This document shows, piece after piece, positions 30,330 through 40,302 of a stretch of 64,000 nt of DNA (its first letter is position 1; every line of letters starts with the position of its first letter). Made by a program: the position numbers and the translations under genes. The notes below the pieces were generated by a model. It was not told the origin of the DNA. It was given only the letters and a program-made list of their open reading frames with translations, and did no database searches. Origin of the DNA: Betaproteobacteria bacterium (GTDB lineage Bacteria > Pseudomonadota > Gammaproteobacteria > Burkholderiales > Usitatibacteraceae); the NCBI GenBank assembly GCA_016791265.1, contig JAEUMY010000013.1, positions 62,001-126,000 of the forward strand, read 5' to 3'.

Positions 30330-30363
30330 GCCGCCAGCAGCGGCGGCAAAACCCGGAATTATA
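30330..30363 (-). promoter_or_regulatory. Possible secA promoter -10 and leader hairpin
   Basis: TATAAT (30363-30358 on the minus strand) is a perfect -10 box, but no -35 box is seen at 17-18 bases, so strength is uncertain. Just downstream, CCGCC and GGCGG (30330-30345 region) can form a leader hairpin before the secA start. No secM-like ORF was recognised. Confidence 0.4.
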
Positions 30364-30470
30364 AAGGAATGCGCCCCGTCACCGGGACGCGCCAACGACC
30401 CGCCACGACCCTCGGAGAACAGAGGGGATATGGAGCCTCGCCCGGCGATTGCAAGCCGCCGGGATGGAAT

Positions 30471-31502
30471 TCAAGGCTTGTGGGTCGCCGCGGCGCGTGC
30501 GTCCTGCCGCAACGCGGCCGCGACGCTGGCGGCGGTCGGCGCACCGGGGGGCGGCGTGGGTATGGCTGAAACGCCGGCGGGCAGGCGGGTTGCGGCGAGG
30601 AAACGGTTGGGATTCAGCGGCACGCCCTTTTCGCGCACCTCGAAGTGCAGATGCGAACCCGTCGCGCGGCCCGTGGCGCCGACGTCGCCGACGTGTTGCC
30701 CCTTCAGCACCACGTCGCCCAGCTTGACCTGGTATTTCGACAGATGGGCATAGCGCGTCGTGAGTCCGTTGTCATGATCGATGTCGACCATGTGTCCATA
30801 TTCCGGGTGGAACTCGGCCGCGGAGACGACGCCGCCCGCCGCCGCCACCACTGGCGTGCCGGCTGGCGCCACGAAGTCGACGCCGGTGTGGAACACGCTC
30901 TTGCCGTTGAAGGGGTCGATGCGATAGCCGAAGTTCGATGAGAAGTAGCCCGCTTCCACCGGCAGCACGGTGGGTATGGCCTTCTGCGCGACCCGGCCTT
31001 CCATCAGGATGGAGTCGAGGATGCCCAGCTTGTCGCTGCGGTCATCCAGAACGCGGGTCAGCTCCTCCAGCCGCGTCTTCATTTCGACCGCTGAAATCTC
31101 GCGCTGCAGTTCCGCGGAGGGCACGGCGCCACCCTGGGCCGGCGGCTCGCCAAAGCGGAACTCGGTGGGTTTGATGCCCGCCGCCTTGCCGAGACGCTCG
31201 CCGAACGCATCCAGCCGCATGATGCGCGCCTGAATCTCGCCCAGCTTCACCGCCATGGCGTTCAGGTTGTCACGCATTTCGGTCTCGGCCTGCTGCATCT
31301 CTTTCTGATGCAGCTTGGAAAACAGCGTGCGCAGATAAGGATTCTTCAAGTCGACCGCATAGTTCATGGTCACGAAATACGTGCCCAGGGCCAGCACGAA
31401 ACCCGCAGCGAGCAGGCCAATCGCAGCGGCAATGATCTGCCCCTGTGAAATGGTCACGATGCGGCTCTTTGCTAGACTGTCCGACACCAGAATGATGTTC
31501 AC
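30471..31502 (-). CDS. M23 (LytM) zinc metallopeptidase, membrane-anchored
   Basis: A 343-residue protein. One N-terminal membrane helix (about 21-44) is followed by a helical linker and a C-terminal M23 domain (from about 190) with all zinc ligands: FHTGVDFVAPAGTPV (HxxxD), HLHFEV (HxH) and a catalytic His in YAHLS. It should cut peptidoglycan cross-links or stems, unlike the EnvC-like protein at 12.4 kb. The C-terminus is Ala/Pro-rich. The GTG at 31502 has GGGAGGG just upstream. The position between secA and the DUF721 gene is conserved in betaproteobacteria. Confidence 0.93.
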   Translation of the reverse strand: MNIILVSDSLAKSRIVTISQGQIIAAAIGLLAAGFVLALGTYFVTMNYAVDLKNPYLRTLFSKLHQKEMQQAETEMRDNLNAMAVKLGEIQARIMRLDAFGERLGKAAGIKPTEFRFGEPPAQGGAVPSAELQREISAVEMKTRLEELTRVLDDRSDKLGILDSILMEGRVAQKAIPTVLPVEAGYFSSNFGYRIDPFNGKSVFHTGVDFVAPAGTPVVAAAGGVVSAAEFHPEYGHMVDIDHDNGLTTRYAHLSKYQVKLGDVVLKGQHVGDVGATGRATGSHLHFEVREKGVPLNPNRFLAATRLPAGVSAIPTPPPGAPTAASVAAALRQDARAAATHKP

Positions 31503-31520
31503 TCAAACCCTCCCCACACC

Positions 31521-32024
31521 TTGAAAACCGTTCCGAAAAACCGCTCATTGGGAACGTTTCTTGGCGAGAACGACGCCCTGAGGCCGCTACTCAAACAGGC
31601 GCGGCATATCAATGCGCTGCAACACGTTTATCTTGACGCCCTCGCCACCCTCGTGGACGAAGACTTGCCCTTGCGCGAATCCTTCGTGCGGGCCAGCCGG
31701 GTTTCGGCTTTGGTGGGATCTACCCTTGTTGTGGGAACTGCCAGTGCGGCGGTGGCGACTCGGTTGAAGCCTTTGGTACCACGCCTGTTGAAGCAAATTC
31801 AAATGAAGGAACAAGAGGTTACAGAAATCCGCATTGAATTGCAACCTGGTTGGGCGGCCCATGATTCTCCCGCCGGACGCCGCCCGGTGGCGCGCGAACC
31901 GGTGCCGGCACCGGTATTGGACAAACTCGCCGAGGGCTTGTCGGACTCGCCCTTGAAAGACGTTGTGGAATCCATTCGCCGCCACCGGGCGCGGCAGGCC
32001 ACGAAGACTACAAAACGAGAATGA
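31521..32024 (+). CDS. DUF721 / DciA-like protein
   Basis: A protein of up to 167 residues with the DUF721 fold (LRPLLKQARHINALQHVYLDAL, then LVVGTASAAVATRLKPLVPRLL). The family includes DciA, which loads the replicative helicase DnaB in bacteria without DnaC; that role is known for some members and inferred here. The start is a TTG at 31521 without a clear ribosome site, so the N-terminus is uncertain. It is divergent from the M23 gene and overlaps the convergent small membrane gene by 17 bases. Confidence 0.75.
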   Translation: MKTVPKNRSLGTFLGENDALRPLLKQARHINALQHVYLDALATLVDEDLPLRESFVRASRVSALVGSTLVVGTASAAVATRLKPLVPRLLKQIQMKEQEVTEIRIELQPGWAAHDSPAGRRPVAREPVPAPVLDKLAEGLSDSPLKDVVESIRRHRARQATKTTKRE

Positions 32025-32196
32025 TCCGCTCAGCCAGGTAGATAAGGCCGATGGCAACCAGCAAAGCCACGATGACCTTGGCCGCCTTCAAGGCGAACTG
32101 GTAGAAGCGCGGATTGCGGGTGATGAAGTAGGCGAGGAGCGGCACCAGCACCACGACGATGCCCAGCAAGAGGACAATCCTCACGCCGATCATCAT
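32008..32196 (-). CDS. Small two-helix membrane protein
   Basis: A 62-residue protein made of two hydrophobic stretches (about 3-25 and 38-58) split by the polar ITRNPRFYQFALKAAK. No domain is recognised. It begins MMIGVRIVLLLG and lies 10 bases after the lpxC stop on the same strand, so it is probably the last gene of the dcw-lpxC transcript. It is likely real because small membrane genes sit here in related genomes and it has a clear hydrophobic pattern; function unknown. Confidence 0.7.
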   Translation of the reverse strand: MMIGVRIVLLLGIVVVLVPLLAYFITRNPRFYQFALKAAKVIVALLVAIGLIYLAERIILVL

Positions 32197-32206
32197 GGCG
32201 GCAAGC

Positions 32207-33121
32207 TCAGACGGACTGGAGACGCAGGTTGGCGAACGCCGCCGGCACGTCGTCGCGCGCCTCGAAGGTCACCATTTCAAACGCGGTCGCGTCGGCCAGC
32301 AGCGCGCGGGCCAGCTGATTGTTGAGCGCATGGCCGGACTTGTGGCCGACATAGGCGCCGATGAGCGGATGGCCCAACGTATAGAGATCGCCCACCGCGT
32401 CGAGCGCCTTGTGTTTCACGAATTCATCATCGAAACGCAAGCCCTCGGCATTCAGCACGCGGAAGTCGTCGATGACGATGGCGTTTTCCAGCGAGCCGCC
32501 GCGGCCCAGACCCTTTTCGCGCAGCATCTCGACTTCATGGGTGAAGCCGAACGTGCGCGCGCGCGACACCTCTTTGACGAAAGACATCTTGGCGAAGTCG
32601 AGCTCCACTTGCGACGCCGTGGACTGGAACACCGGGTGATTGAATTCGATGGAGAAGGTGAGCTTGAAGCCGTCAAACGGCACCAGCTTCGCGCCCTTGT
32701 CACCGGACACGATCTCGACCGGTTTCATGACTCTGATGTACTGCTTGGACTTCGACTGCTCAACCAGCCCGGCGGATTGGAGCAGGAACACGAACGGCGC
32801 CGCACTGCCATCCATGATCGGCACTTCCTCGGCGGATAGATCGACATAGGCATTGTCGATGCCCAGCCCGGCGAAGGCGGACAACAAATGTTCGATGGTC
32901 GAGATGCGCGCGCCATTGCCTTCGATCACCGTCGCCATGCGCGTGTCCTTGACGTTCAGCGCATGCGCGCGAACCTCTGGATTGCCTGGCAGATCCGTCC
33001 GACAGAACACAATGCCCGTGTCGGCCGGCGCGGGGCGCAGGACCATGACCACCTTGGTGCCGGTGTGGACACCGACGCCGGTGGCGCGGACGACATTGCG
33101 AAGGGTGCGCTGAAGGATCAT
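32207..33121 (-). CDS. lpxC: UDP-3-O-acyl-N-acetylglucosamine deacetylase LpxC
   Basis: A 304-residue zinc amidase that makes the committed step of lipid A synthesis. The zinc ligand H78 is in [17 protein letters not shown]; the second His and Asp are in [12 protein letters not shown] and the catalytic His is in [12 protein letters not shown]. The ATG at 33121 gives the usual MILQRTLRN start; 21 upstream codons are open but not family-like. No Shine-Dalgarno is visible, and a 6-bp hairpin lies 12 bases before the start. It closes the dcw cluster after ftsZ, though a promoter in front gives it its own transcript. Confidence 0.97.
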   Translation of the reverse strand: MILQRTLRNVVRATGVGVHTGTKVVMVLRPAPADTGIVFCRTDLPGNPEVRAHALNVKDTRMATVIEGNGARISTIEHLLSAFAGLGIDNAYVDLSAEEVPIMDGSAAPFVFLLQSAGLVEQSKSKQYIRVMKPVEIVSGDKGAKLVPFDGFKLTFSIEFNHPVFQSTASQVELDFAKMSFVKEVSRARTFGFTHEVEMLREKGLGRGGSLENAIVIDDFRVLNAEGLRFDDEFVKHKALDAVGDLYTLGHPLIGAYVGHKSGHALNNQLARALLADATAFEMVTFEARDDVPAAFANLRLQSV

Positions 33122-33168
33122 GTCAGTTTGCGAGAGAGAATTTAACTCTCTGATTTTGAATGGAATTG

Positions 33169-33195
33169 ATTTTAGCATGCGCAATGTTCAGCCAA
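33169..33195 (-). promoter_or_regulatory. Extended -10 promoter in front of lpxC
   Basis: On the minus strand, TGC-TAAAAT (TAAAAT at 33174-33169) is an extended -10 box, with TTGGCT (33195-33190) 15 bases upstream as a weak -35. The lpxC ATG is 48 bases downstream. The leader holds the hairpin agagag/ctctct (33133-33138 with 33146-33151). Confidence 0.5.
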
Positions 33196-33261
33196 GCTCG
33201 GCAAGAGGGTAATGTGAATGTGGCAGTCTTGCGAATATTCGCATCACCACATCAGTCCCTC

Positions 33262-33528
33262 ATGATCAACACGCCTTCGCACGACCTCATCGGCACCCTT
33301 GCCGCCACCTGCACCACGCTCGCCTTCGTCCCGCAGGTTTGGCAAATCTGGCGCACGCGCAACGCCCGCGACATCTCGCTACCCATGTATTGCGTTCTCA
33401 CCGTCGGCATCCTGCTCTGGCTCTCGTACGGATTGATGCTGAACGCGACGCCCGTCATTGTGGCCAACATCGTGACGCTCGGGCTTGCGCTGTCTGTGAT
33501 CGTGATGAAGCTGCGCTTTCGCACCTAG
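33262..33528 (+). CDS. SemiSWEET-type sugar transporter (MtN3/PQ-loop family)
   Basis: An 88-residue protein with three membrane helices, the half-transporter unit of the SWEET family (works as a dimer). FVPQVWQIWRTRNARDIS holds the PQ motif, and LPMYCVLTVGILLWLSYGL and VIVANIVTLGLALSVIVM are the other helices. Bacterial members move sugars down their gradient; the substrate here is unknown. The ATG at 33262 fits the domain. It is divergent from lpxC. An intergenic iterated palindrome copy (33231-33242) lies 20 bases before the start. Confidence 0.88.
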   Translation: MINTPSHDLIGTLAATCTTLAFVPQVWQIWRTRNARDISLPMYCVLTVGILLWLSYGLMLNATPVIVANIVTLGLALSVIVMKLRFRT

Positions 33529-33569
33529 CGCCAGAGCAACACACCAAAACGCAAGGGGGTGCGAGGCCG

Positions 33570-33634
33570 CCCGGCGCGAGAGAGGAGATCGCGCCGGGAG
33601 CCGGGTACATCAGGCAGGGCGAGGCAAGCCCTGC
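33570..33634. terminator. Two hairpins between semiSWEET and ftsZ
   Basis: cccggcgcga (33570-33579) pairs with tcgcgccggg (33589-33598) over 9 bases; then gcagggc (33614-33620) pairs with gccctgc (33628-33634). They stand between convergent genes (semiSWEET on plus, ftsZ on minus). Neither has a T-run, so factor-independent ends are not sure. Confidence 0.45.
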
Positions 33635-33662
33635 GATATCGCCAACTGCGGCGAACTGATCG

Positions 33663-34850
33663 TCAGTCCGCCTGCTTTCTCAAGAACGCCGGGATGTCAT
33701 ACATCTCAACCCCGGATTGCTGCATCGCGTTCACCGTGGCATCACGGCGGCGGCGAGTGACAGCGGGCGTGTCCAGCTCGCTGTAGTTGACTTGCGCGCC
33801 GGCCTGCATGCCGGGCATGTTGCCGATGGCGTCATCCGTGCCGGTACGCTGCATCACCGGCGCCGAGTACACCATCTTCGGCTGGCGCTGGGACGAACTG
33901 CCGCCGAGGCCGGTGGCCACGATGGTCACGCGGAGTTGATCGCCGATGGCGTCATCCAGCACGTTGCCATAGATCACGGTCGCATCTTCAGCCGTGAAGC
34001 TGCGGATGGTGTTCATGACCTCATGCACTTCCTTCAACTTCAGCGACTTGCTGGCGGTGATATTGACCAGCACGCCGCGCGCACCCGTCAGGTTCACGTC
34101 CTCCAGCAACGGGCTGGCCACGGCGCGCTCGGCGGCGACCTGGGCACGATCCGCGCCCGAGGCCATGGCCGACCCCATCATGGCGACCCCGTTCTCGCTC
34201 ATCACCGTGCGCACGTCGGCAAAGTCGACGTTCACGAGGCCCGGGCAGTTGATCACCTCGGCGATGCCGGCGACGGCGCCATTCAACACATCGTTGGACG
34301 CGCGGAAGGCATCCTCGTAGCTCACGTCATCGCCCAGCACTTCCATGAGACGGTCGTTGGGGATGATGATGAGCGAGTCGACATGCTGCTTCAGCGCCTC
34401 GATGCCGGCCTCGGCCACGCGCTGCCGTTTGCCTTCGAACGAGAAGGGCTTGGTCACGACGGCGACGGTGAGGATGCCCATTTCGCGAGCGATCTCGGCC
34501 ACGATGGGTGCGGCACCCGTGCCCGTTCCGCCACCCATGCCGGCGGTGATGAAGAGCATGTCCGCACCTTCCACCAGTTCCTGGATGCGCTCACGATCCT
34601 CGATGGCGGCCATGCGGCCCACATCGGGGTTCGCACCCGCGCCCAGGCCCTTGGTGGTGCCCGTGCCCAGTTGCAGTTGCGTGCGTGCCTGGCTGCGTTT
34701 GAGCGCCTGGGCATCGGTGTTCATCGTGATGAACTCCACGCCGTGGACGCCATTGTTGATCATATGGTCGACCGCGTTGCCCCCGCAGCCTCCCACGCCG
34801 ATCACCCTGATGACGGCTTCAGGTTGTTGTGATTCCACTAGCTCAATCAT
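33663..34850 (-). CDS. ftsZ: Cell division GTPase FtsZ
   Basis: A 395-residue tubulin homologue that builds the Z-ring. The tubulin signature GGGTGTGAAP, the N-terminal VIGVGGCGGNAVDHM and the synergy-loop FADVRTVM are present. The C-terminal anchor YDIPAFLRKQAD, which binds FtsA and ZipA, is intact. The ATG at 34850 has GAGGAGAG before it; an 11-codon open extension upstream is rejected. It is 70 bases after ftsA, the widest gap in this part of the cluster. Confidence 0.98.
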   Translation of the reverse strand: MIELVESQQPEAVIRVIGVGGCGGNAVDHMINNGVHGVEFITMNTDAQALKRSQARTQLQLGTGTTKGLGAGANPDVGRMAAIEDRERIQELVEGADMLFITAGMGGGTGTGAAPIVAEIAREMGILTVAVVTKPFSFEGKRQRVAEAGIEALKQHVDSLIIIPNDRLMEVLGDDVSYEDAFRASNDVLNGAVAGIAEVINCPGLVNVDFADVRTVMSENGVAMMGSAMASGADRAQVAAERAVASPLLEDVNLTGARGVLVNITASKSLKLKEVHEVMNTIRSFTAEDATVIYGNVLDDAIGDQLRVTIVATGLGGSSSQRQPKMVYSAPVMQRTGTDDAIGNMPGMQAGAQVNYSELDTPAVTRRRRDATVNAMQQSGVEMYDIPAFLRKQAD

Positions 34851-34920
34851 GGTTACTCTCCTCTGCTTGGTAAGTACGTCCACTGCGACACTTCATAGAA
34901 AACAACTTGAAAACGGAATC

Positions 34921-36159
34921 TCAAAAATTCCCCGTGAACCATTTCTTCATGCGCTCAAAAAGATGGTTCACATTGCCGACCTGCATGCGCACGTGCTGGT
35001 CGCGCTTCATCTGCTCAAGTCCGGAAATCAGCAGCCCGACGCCGGTCGAATAGCGCGGGTTGCGCACCACCTCCGACAAGCCCCCGGTGTAGTTCGGCAC
35101 GCCGAGACGCACCGGCATGTGGAACACCTCCTCGCCCAGCTCGACCATGCCCGCCAGCGATGAACTGCCCCCGGTCAGCACGATGCCGGAGGACATCAGC
35201 TCCTCGAATCCGGACTGGCGCAGTTCACGCTGGATCAGCGAATAGAGCTCCTCGACGCGCGGCTCGATCACTTCGGCCAGCGTCTGGCGCGATAGCTGGC
35301 GCGGCTCGCGATCACCGACACCCGGCACTTCGATCACATCGTTGACGCTCGCCAACTGGCGGAGCGCGCAGCCATGCGCGATCTTGATGTCCTCCGCATC
35401 CTTGGTCGGCGTGCGCAATGCCATCGCGATGTCATTGGTGATCTGGTCACCGGCGATCGGGATCACGGCGGTATGACGAATGGCGCCGCCAGTGAAGACG
35501 GCGATGTCAGTCGTGCCGCCGCCGATGTCCACGAGGCACACACCGAGGTCTTTCTCATCCTGCGACAGCACGGCCAGCGCGGACGCCAGCGGCTGCAACA
35601 CCAGATCACGCGGTTCCAGCCCGCAGCGGCGCACGCACTTCATGATGTTCTGCGCCGCCGAAACGGCGCCGGTGACGATATGCACCTTCACTTCAAGGCG
35701 CACGCCGCTCATGCCCACGGGTTCGCGCACGTCCTCCTGCCCGTCGATGATGAATTCCTGGGTCAGGATGTGCAGAATCTGCTGGTCCATCGGAATGTTC
35801 ACCGCTCGCGCGGTTTCGATCACGCGGTCCACGTCGAACTGCGAGACTTCCTTGTCCTTGATGGCGACCATGCCGTGCGAGTTGAAGCTCTTGATGTGCG
35901 AGCCGGCGATACCGGTCAGCACGTCGCGAATCTTCACATCGGCCATCAACTCGGCCTCCTCCAGCGCACGCTGGATGCCGTTGACCGTCGCCTCGATATT
36001 CACCACCACGCCCTTCTTGAGTCCCTTTGACGGGTGACTGCCCATGCCGATGACTTCGAGCGCGCCATCCGGCGTGACCTCGGCCACGATGGCGACGATC
36101 TTGGACGTGCCGATGTCGAGGGCAACGAGCAGATTCTTGGTTTCGCGCGGCTTGTTCAT
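34921..36159 (-). CDS. ftsA: Cell division actin-like protein FtsA
   Basis: A 412-residue ASKHA ATPase that ties FtsZ to the membrane and recruits late division proteins. ALDIGTSKIVAIVAEV is the first phosphate loop, CLVDIGGGTTDIAVF the second, and VLTGGSSSLAGM the third. The C-terminal amphipathic helix (LFERMKKWFTGNF) is the membrane anchor. It overlaps ftsQ by 4 bases (ATGA). Confidence 0.97.
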   Translation of the reverse strand: MNKPRETKNLLVALDIGTSKIVAIVAEVTPDGALEVIGMGSHPSKGLKKGVVVNIEATVNGIQRALEEAELMADVKIRDVLTGIAGSHIKSFNSHGMVAIKDKEVSQFDVDRVIETARAVNIPMDQQILHILTQEFIIDGQEDVREPVGMSGVRLEVKVHIVTGAVSAAQNIMKCVRRCGLEPRDLVLQPLASALAVLSQDEKDLGVCLVDIGGGTTDIAVFTGGAIRHTAVIPIAGDQITNDIAMALRTPTKDAEDIKIAHGCALRQLASVNDVIEVPGVGDREPRQLSRQTLAEVIEPRVEELYSLIQRELRQSGFEELMSSGIVLTGGSSSLAGMVELGEEVFHMPVRLGVPNYTGGLSEVVRNPRYSTGVGLLISGLEQMKRDQHVRMQVGNVNHLFERMKKWFTGNF

Positions 36160-37001
36160 GCTTTCTTCTTTCGGCTGGCTTGTTCTTTTTCGTATTGCAG
36201 AATTTCCGGTGTCTTCTGGATGGCGAGTCCGGACGGATAGCGCAGGTCCACGCGCAAACCCGGCTGCTTCAGCATCGTGATGTCCTGGCGCACGCGCGCG
36301 AATCGCTCCAGCCGCGCCAGCGTCTCTTCGCGCCCAAGTTCGATGCGGGTGTTGTCCGCCAGCTTCACCGACCAGGCGCGCCGGTCGGAGAGATGCACTT
36401 CCGCCGGAATCTCGCCCAGCACGGATGCCACGCGGGCGGCCTCCGCCACGACCAGCGATGCGGTGCCGGCCGGCCCCGCCATCACGGGCAGCTTGAGGTC
36501 GTGGTCGGCGGTGAAGATTTCGCTCTTCGTGTTCACCAGCAGCGTGCGATCCTGCTCCCGCCAGATCGCCAGCGGCTGATGCTCTTCGATGGTGATCTCG
36601 ATGCGCGCAGGCGGGCTGCGGCGGACTTCCACGTCGCGCACCCAGGGCAGCGCCTTGACGCGTTCACGCACTTGGGCCAAGTCCAGCATCAGCACGTCGG
36701 CGCCATCGGGAAGCGCATTGAGCCGAACCGCCTCCGCGTCGACACGCTCCAGCTTGCCGTACACCGCAAGCTCGGTCACCGGGAGGCGCGGCAGATGGCG
36801 TAGCCCGACCCACGCGCCCGCGATCACGCCAAGACCGATGACCACCCCAGCCAGCGCAGGCGCGAATTTCATGAGCGTGGTGCGAATATTCGCATCGCTC
36901 TTAGGCGCCCCGCGACGCGTCGCCATCGGCCCTCGCGGCTCGGGCTTGCCGCCGCCACGGCCAGTTCGCTTGGGACTCTGTTTCGGCGTCCAGATGATCA
37001 C
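36156..37001 (-). CDS. ftsQ: Cell division protein FtsQ
   Basis: A 281-residue bitopic protein: a basic cytoplasmic tail, one membrane helix (about 47-66, [17 protein letters not shown]), a POTRA domain ([34 protein letters not shown]) and the FtsQ beta domain. It bridges early and late division proteins through FtsB and FtsL. The GTG at 37001 overlaps the ddlB stop. An iterated palindrome copy encodes ANIR in the cytoplasmic tail. Confidence 0.95.
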   Translation of the reverse strand: MIIWTPKQSPKRTGRGGGKPEPRGPMATRRGAPKSDANIRTTLMKFAPALAGVVIGLGVIAGAWVGLRHLPRLPVTELAVYGKLERVDAEAVRLNALPDGADVLMLDLAQVRERVKALPWVRDVEVRRSPPARIEITIEEHQPLAIWREQDRTLLVNTKSEIFTADHDLKLPVMAGPAGTASLVVAEAARVASVLGEIPAEVHLSDRRAWSVKLADNTRIELGREETLARLERFARVRQDITMLKQPGLRVDLRYPSGLAIQKTPEILQYEKEQASRKKKA

Positions 37002-37927
37002 TCGGACGCCTCCACATCGGTGGTCGCAAGGGCCAGGATTTCCACGCAGAGGTCCGGGTATTCGATGCCTTCCGCGCGGGCGGCCATGGGCACCAGGCTG
37101 TGCCCGGTCATGCCAGGTGCGGTGTTGATTTCAAGGAATGAGTAACTGCCATCCGCGCGCAGCATCACGTCGGCACGCCCCCAACCCCGGCAACCGAGCA
37201 AGCGGAACGCCTTCATGGTGTCAGCCTGGATGCGTGTCTCGGCGGCGGCGTCGATGCCGGACGGGCAGTGATACTTCGTGTCGTCGGTGAAGTATTTGTT
37301 CTGATAGTCGTAGTTGCCCTCCGGCGCCTCGATGCGCACGATGGGCAGCGCGCGTTCGCCCAGCACCGAGACGGTGAGTTCCTTGCCATCGACGAACTCT
37401 TCGGCGATGACCAGCGGATCGAACTTGGCGGCCAGCTCATACGCCGCACCCAATTGCACGGTGTTGACCACCTTGGTGAGACCGATGGTCGAGCCTTCGC
37501 GGCCCGGCTTCACGATGAGCGGCAGGCCCAGGTCTTGCGCCGTGGCGTGCCAGTCGCTGCTCTCGCCCAGCATGCGGTACTTGGGTGTGGGAATGCCGGC
37601 GCTCTGCCAGATCATCTTGGTCCGCCACTTGTCCATCGCAAGCGCGCTCGCCATGACGCCCGACCCGGTGTAGGGCAGCTGCATCACTTCCAGCGCACCC
37701 TGCACCGTGCCGTCCTCGCCGAAGCGGCCATGCAGCGCGATGAACACGCGCGCAAAGCCTTCGCGCTTCAGATCGAAGAGATCGCGCTCGGCCGGATCGA
37801 ACGCGTGCGCGTCGACGCCCCGCTCCCTCAGCGCTTTCACCACGCCCGTGCCGGACATGAGCGAGACCTCGCGCTCGGCAGAGGGGCCACCCATCAGGAC
37901 AGCGACCTTTCCAAAATCCTTAACCAT
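36998..37927 (-). CDS. ddlB: D-alanine--D-alanine ligase
   Basis: A 309-residue ATP-grasp ligase that makes the D-Ala-D-Ala dipeptide for Mur[18 protein letters not shown] is the N-terminal signature, [19 protein letters not shown] the ATP-binding loop, and [24 protein letters not shown] (read in parts) the metal-binding C-terminus. It directly follows murB (stop and start adjacent). Confidence 0.97.
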   Translation of the reverse strand: MVKDFGKVAVLMGGPSAEREVSLMSGTGVVKALRERGVDAHAFDPAERDLFDLKREGFARVFIALHGRFGEDGTVQGALEVMQLPYTGSGVMASALAMDKWRTKMIWQSAGIPTPKYRMLGESSDWHATAQDLGLPLIVKPGREGSTIGLTKVVNTVQLGAAYELAAKFDPLVIAEEFVDGKELTVSVLGERALPIVRIEAPEGNYDYQNKYFTDDTKYHCPSGIDAAAETRIQADTMKAFRLLGCRGWGRADVMLRADGSYSFLEINTAPGMTGHSLVPMAARAEGIEYPDLCVEILALATTDVEASE

Positions 37928-38881
37928 TCAATTGCCCACCTTTGCGTCGCCAATGACCCGTACTTCCTGAACCAGATCGACACCGGTCTTCGCCAGCACC
38001 GTGTCGTGCATGTGCCGCACCACCGCCTCGATGTCCGCCGCCTTCGCACCACCGAGATTCACCACGAAATTCGCGTGCTTCTCCGACACCTGCGCGCCGC
38101 CGACGGTGTATCCCTTCAGCCCGCACGCCTCCACCAGCCGACCCGAGTGATCGCCTGCCGGATTGCGGAACGTCGAGCCGGCATTGGGCTGGCCGAGTGG
38201 TTGCGTCGCCACGCGGCGCTTCAGCCATTCGGTGATGCGCGCCTTGGCAACCGCTTCGCTGCCGGGGCGGAACTTGAAAGTCGCGGCGATGAACCATTCT
38301 TCGGGAGGCGGGAGGCGGAGGGCGGAAGGCGGCTTCAGCGCGACGTGGCGATAGCCGATGTCGTAGTCCGCCGGGAAGCGCTCGCGCACCATGCCGCCGC
38401 GATCCACCGTGGTCACGGACTCCACGTACACCCAGGTCTCCGAGCCGTAGCAGCCCGCGTTCATGGCGAGTGCGCCGCCCACCGTGCCAGGCACGCCCGC
38501 GAGGAACTCAGCGCCCTCGAGACTCGCTCGCGCGGCATGGCGCGCGACCTTGGGCGAGGCGACGCCCGCCTCCGCGAATATTCGCGTGACGCCGTCAGCG
38601 TGCGGGCGTTCCTCGATGCCATTCAGCAATCCGTGCAAGAACACCACCGTGCCCTTGACGCCGCCATCGCGCACCAGCAAATTGCTGCCGAGACCGACGA
38701 AGTGGATCGGTTCATCGTCCCGCTGCAACTTGAGAAAGGCGATGAGATCGTCGCGATCCGCCGGCCAGTACGCGCGCGCCGCCGCGCCGCCCGCGCGCCA
38801 GCTGACGTGCTTCGCCATCGGCTCGTTCGATTTGAGCACGCCGCGCAGAGGGGTCATGGTGAGCGTCTCGGACATGTCCAT
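37928..38881 (-). CDS. murB: UDP-N-acetylenolpyruvoylglucosamine reductase
   Basis: A flavoenzyme of about 317 residues that reduces the enolpyruvyl group to give UDP-MurNAc. The FAD-binding part shows FVGLGSNLLVRDGG and GVPGTVGGALAMNAGCYG; the catalytic region includes GYRHVAL and the late NPAGDHSGRLVEACGLKG with FVVNLGGA. The ATG at 38881 overlaps the murC stop (TGATG); a GTG three bases earlier is also possible. An iterated palindrome copy encodes RIFA. Confidence 0.95.
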   Translation of the reverse strand: MDMSETLTMTPLRGVLKSNEPMAKHVSWRAGGAAARAYWPADRDDLIAFLKLQRDDEPIHFVGLGSNLLVRDGGVKGTVVFLHGLLNGIEERPHADGVTRIFAEAGVASPKVARHAARASLEGAEFLAGVPGTVGGALAMNAGCYGSETWVYVESVTTVDRGGMVRERFPADYDIGYRHVALKPPSALRLPPPEEWFIAATFKFRPGSEAVAKARITEWLKRRVATQPLGQPNAGSTFRNPAGDHSGRLVEACGLKGYTVGGAQVSEKHANFVVNLGGAKAADIEAVVRHMHDTVLAKTGVDLVQEVRVIGDAKVGN

Positions 38882-40302
38882 CACGCCGCCTTCCTGGCGT
38901 CGTTCGCGGGACCGGTGCCCGCCCTGCGCACGAGCTGTGCCGCGAGCTGGCCGATGGAACCGGCGCCCATGACCAGCACCACGTCGTCATGCCGCGCGGC
39001 GTTCGCCACGGCATCCGCCACGCCGCCAAGTTGCGGCACGAACAACGGCGGCGGCGCGCCAGCCCCCTGCACGGCGGCGGCCAGATCGCGGCCTTCCGCG
39101 CCTCGGATGAGCGGTTCGCCCGCCGCATAGACTTCCGTGAGCACGGCTGCATCGGCTTGCGCGATGACCTGCGCGAAGTCTTCGAGCAGATCGCGTGTAC
39201 GCGTGTAGCGGTGCGGCTGGAACACAAGCAGCAAACGACGTCCGGGATAGGCGCCCCTTGCAGCCGCGATCGTCGCCGCCATTTCAGCGGGATGGTGGCC
39301 GTAGTCGTCGATGACGAGTGCGGCGCCGTCCTTCAGCTTCAGCTCACCCGCGCGCTGAAAACGACGGCCCACGCCAGCGAAGCTCGCCAGCGCGCGCGCG
39401 ATGGCGGCATCCTCGACCCCGCACTCGCGCGCGATGGCGATGGCGGCCAGCGCGTTCTTCACGTTGTGTTCGCCCGCGAGGTTGAGCAGCACATCCAGCG
39501 CGCTGCCGTCCTTGCGGGCGACGGCCCTGAATGCCATGACGCCACCACGGGCCTCCATGTCGACGGCGCGCAGATCGACATCTTCCGACAGCCCATACGT
39601 CAGCACGGGCCGGGTCAGACGGCGCTGCAGGCTGCGAATATTCGCATCGTCGCCGCACAGCACGGCAAGCCCATAGAACGGCAACTGCTCGATGAAATCG
39701 GCGAAGGCGGACAGCAAACGGCCAAAGTCGTGGCCGTAGGTGTCCATGTGGTCGCGGTCGATGTTGGTCACCACCGCCATCACGGCCTTCAGATGCAGGA
39801 ACGACGCATCCGACTCGTCGGCCTCGGCCACGAGATACTCGCCCTGCCCCAGCTTGGCGTTGGTACCGATGCTGTTCAGCCGTCCACCGATGATCGCGGT
39901 CGGGTCCATTCCCGCCTCGGTCAGCACATGCGCGACGAGACTGGTGGTCGTCGTCTTGCCGTGCGTCCCGGCGACAGCGATGCCCTGGCGGAAGCGCATC
40001 AGCTCGGCCAGCATGACGGCGCGGGGAATGACGGGAATCTTCTTCTCGCGCGCCGCCACGACTTCAGGGTTGTCCTGCGCAACTGCGGATGAGACAACTA
40101 CCACATCCGCACTGCGAATATTCGCGGCAGCGTGACCGATGTTCACCGCGGCACCCGCTTCGCGCAAGCGGCGCACACCTTCGCCTTCCGACAGATCGGA
40201 CCCGGAAACGGAGTAGCCCAATTGCAACAGCACCTCGGCGATGCCGGACATGCCGGAACCACCGATGCCGACGAAATGGATGTGCTGAATCTTGCTTTTC
40301 AT
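38881..40302 (-). CDS. murC: UDP-N-acetylmuramate--L-alanine ligase
   Basis: A 473-residue Mur ligase that adds L-Ala to UDP-MurNAc. The UDP-binding [17 protein letters not shown], the ATP loop [18 protein letters not shown] and the [10 protein letters not shown] motif are complete. The ATG at 40302 overlaps the murG stop. Two iterated palindrome copies lie in this gene, 480 bases apart, both read as ANIR; this is the shortest spacing in the window. Confidence 0.97.
   Translation of the reverse strand: MKSKIQHIHFVGIGGSGMSGIAEVLLQLGYSVSGSDLSEGEGVRRLREAGAAVNIGHAAANIRSADVVVVSSAVAQDNPEVVAAREKKIPVIPRAVMLAELMRFRQGIAVAGTHGKTTTTSLVAHVLTEAGMDPTAIIGGRLNSIGTNAKLGQGEYLVAEADESDASFLHLKAVMAVVTNIDRDHMDTYGHDFGRLLSAFADFIEQLPFYGLAVLCGDDANIRSLQRRLTRPVLTYGLSEDVDLRAVDMEARGGVMAFRAVARKDGSALDVLLNLAGEHNVKNALAAIAIARECGVEDAAIARALASFAGVGRRFQRAGELKLKDGAALVIDDYGHHPAEMAATIAAARGAYPGRRLLLVFQPHRYTRTRDLLEDFAQVIAQADAAVLTEVYAAGEPLIRGAEGRDLAAAVQGAGAPPPLFVPQLGGVADAVANAARHDDVVLVMGAGSIGQLAAQLVRRAGTGPANDARKAA

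Noticed and set aside
37268-39130. 620-codon plus-strand frame across ddlB, murB and the end of murC
   Set aside because: Antisense to three clear enzymes, His/Arg-rich low-complexity translation typical of shadow frames.
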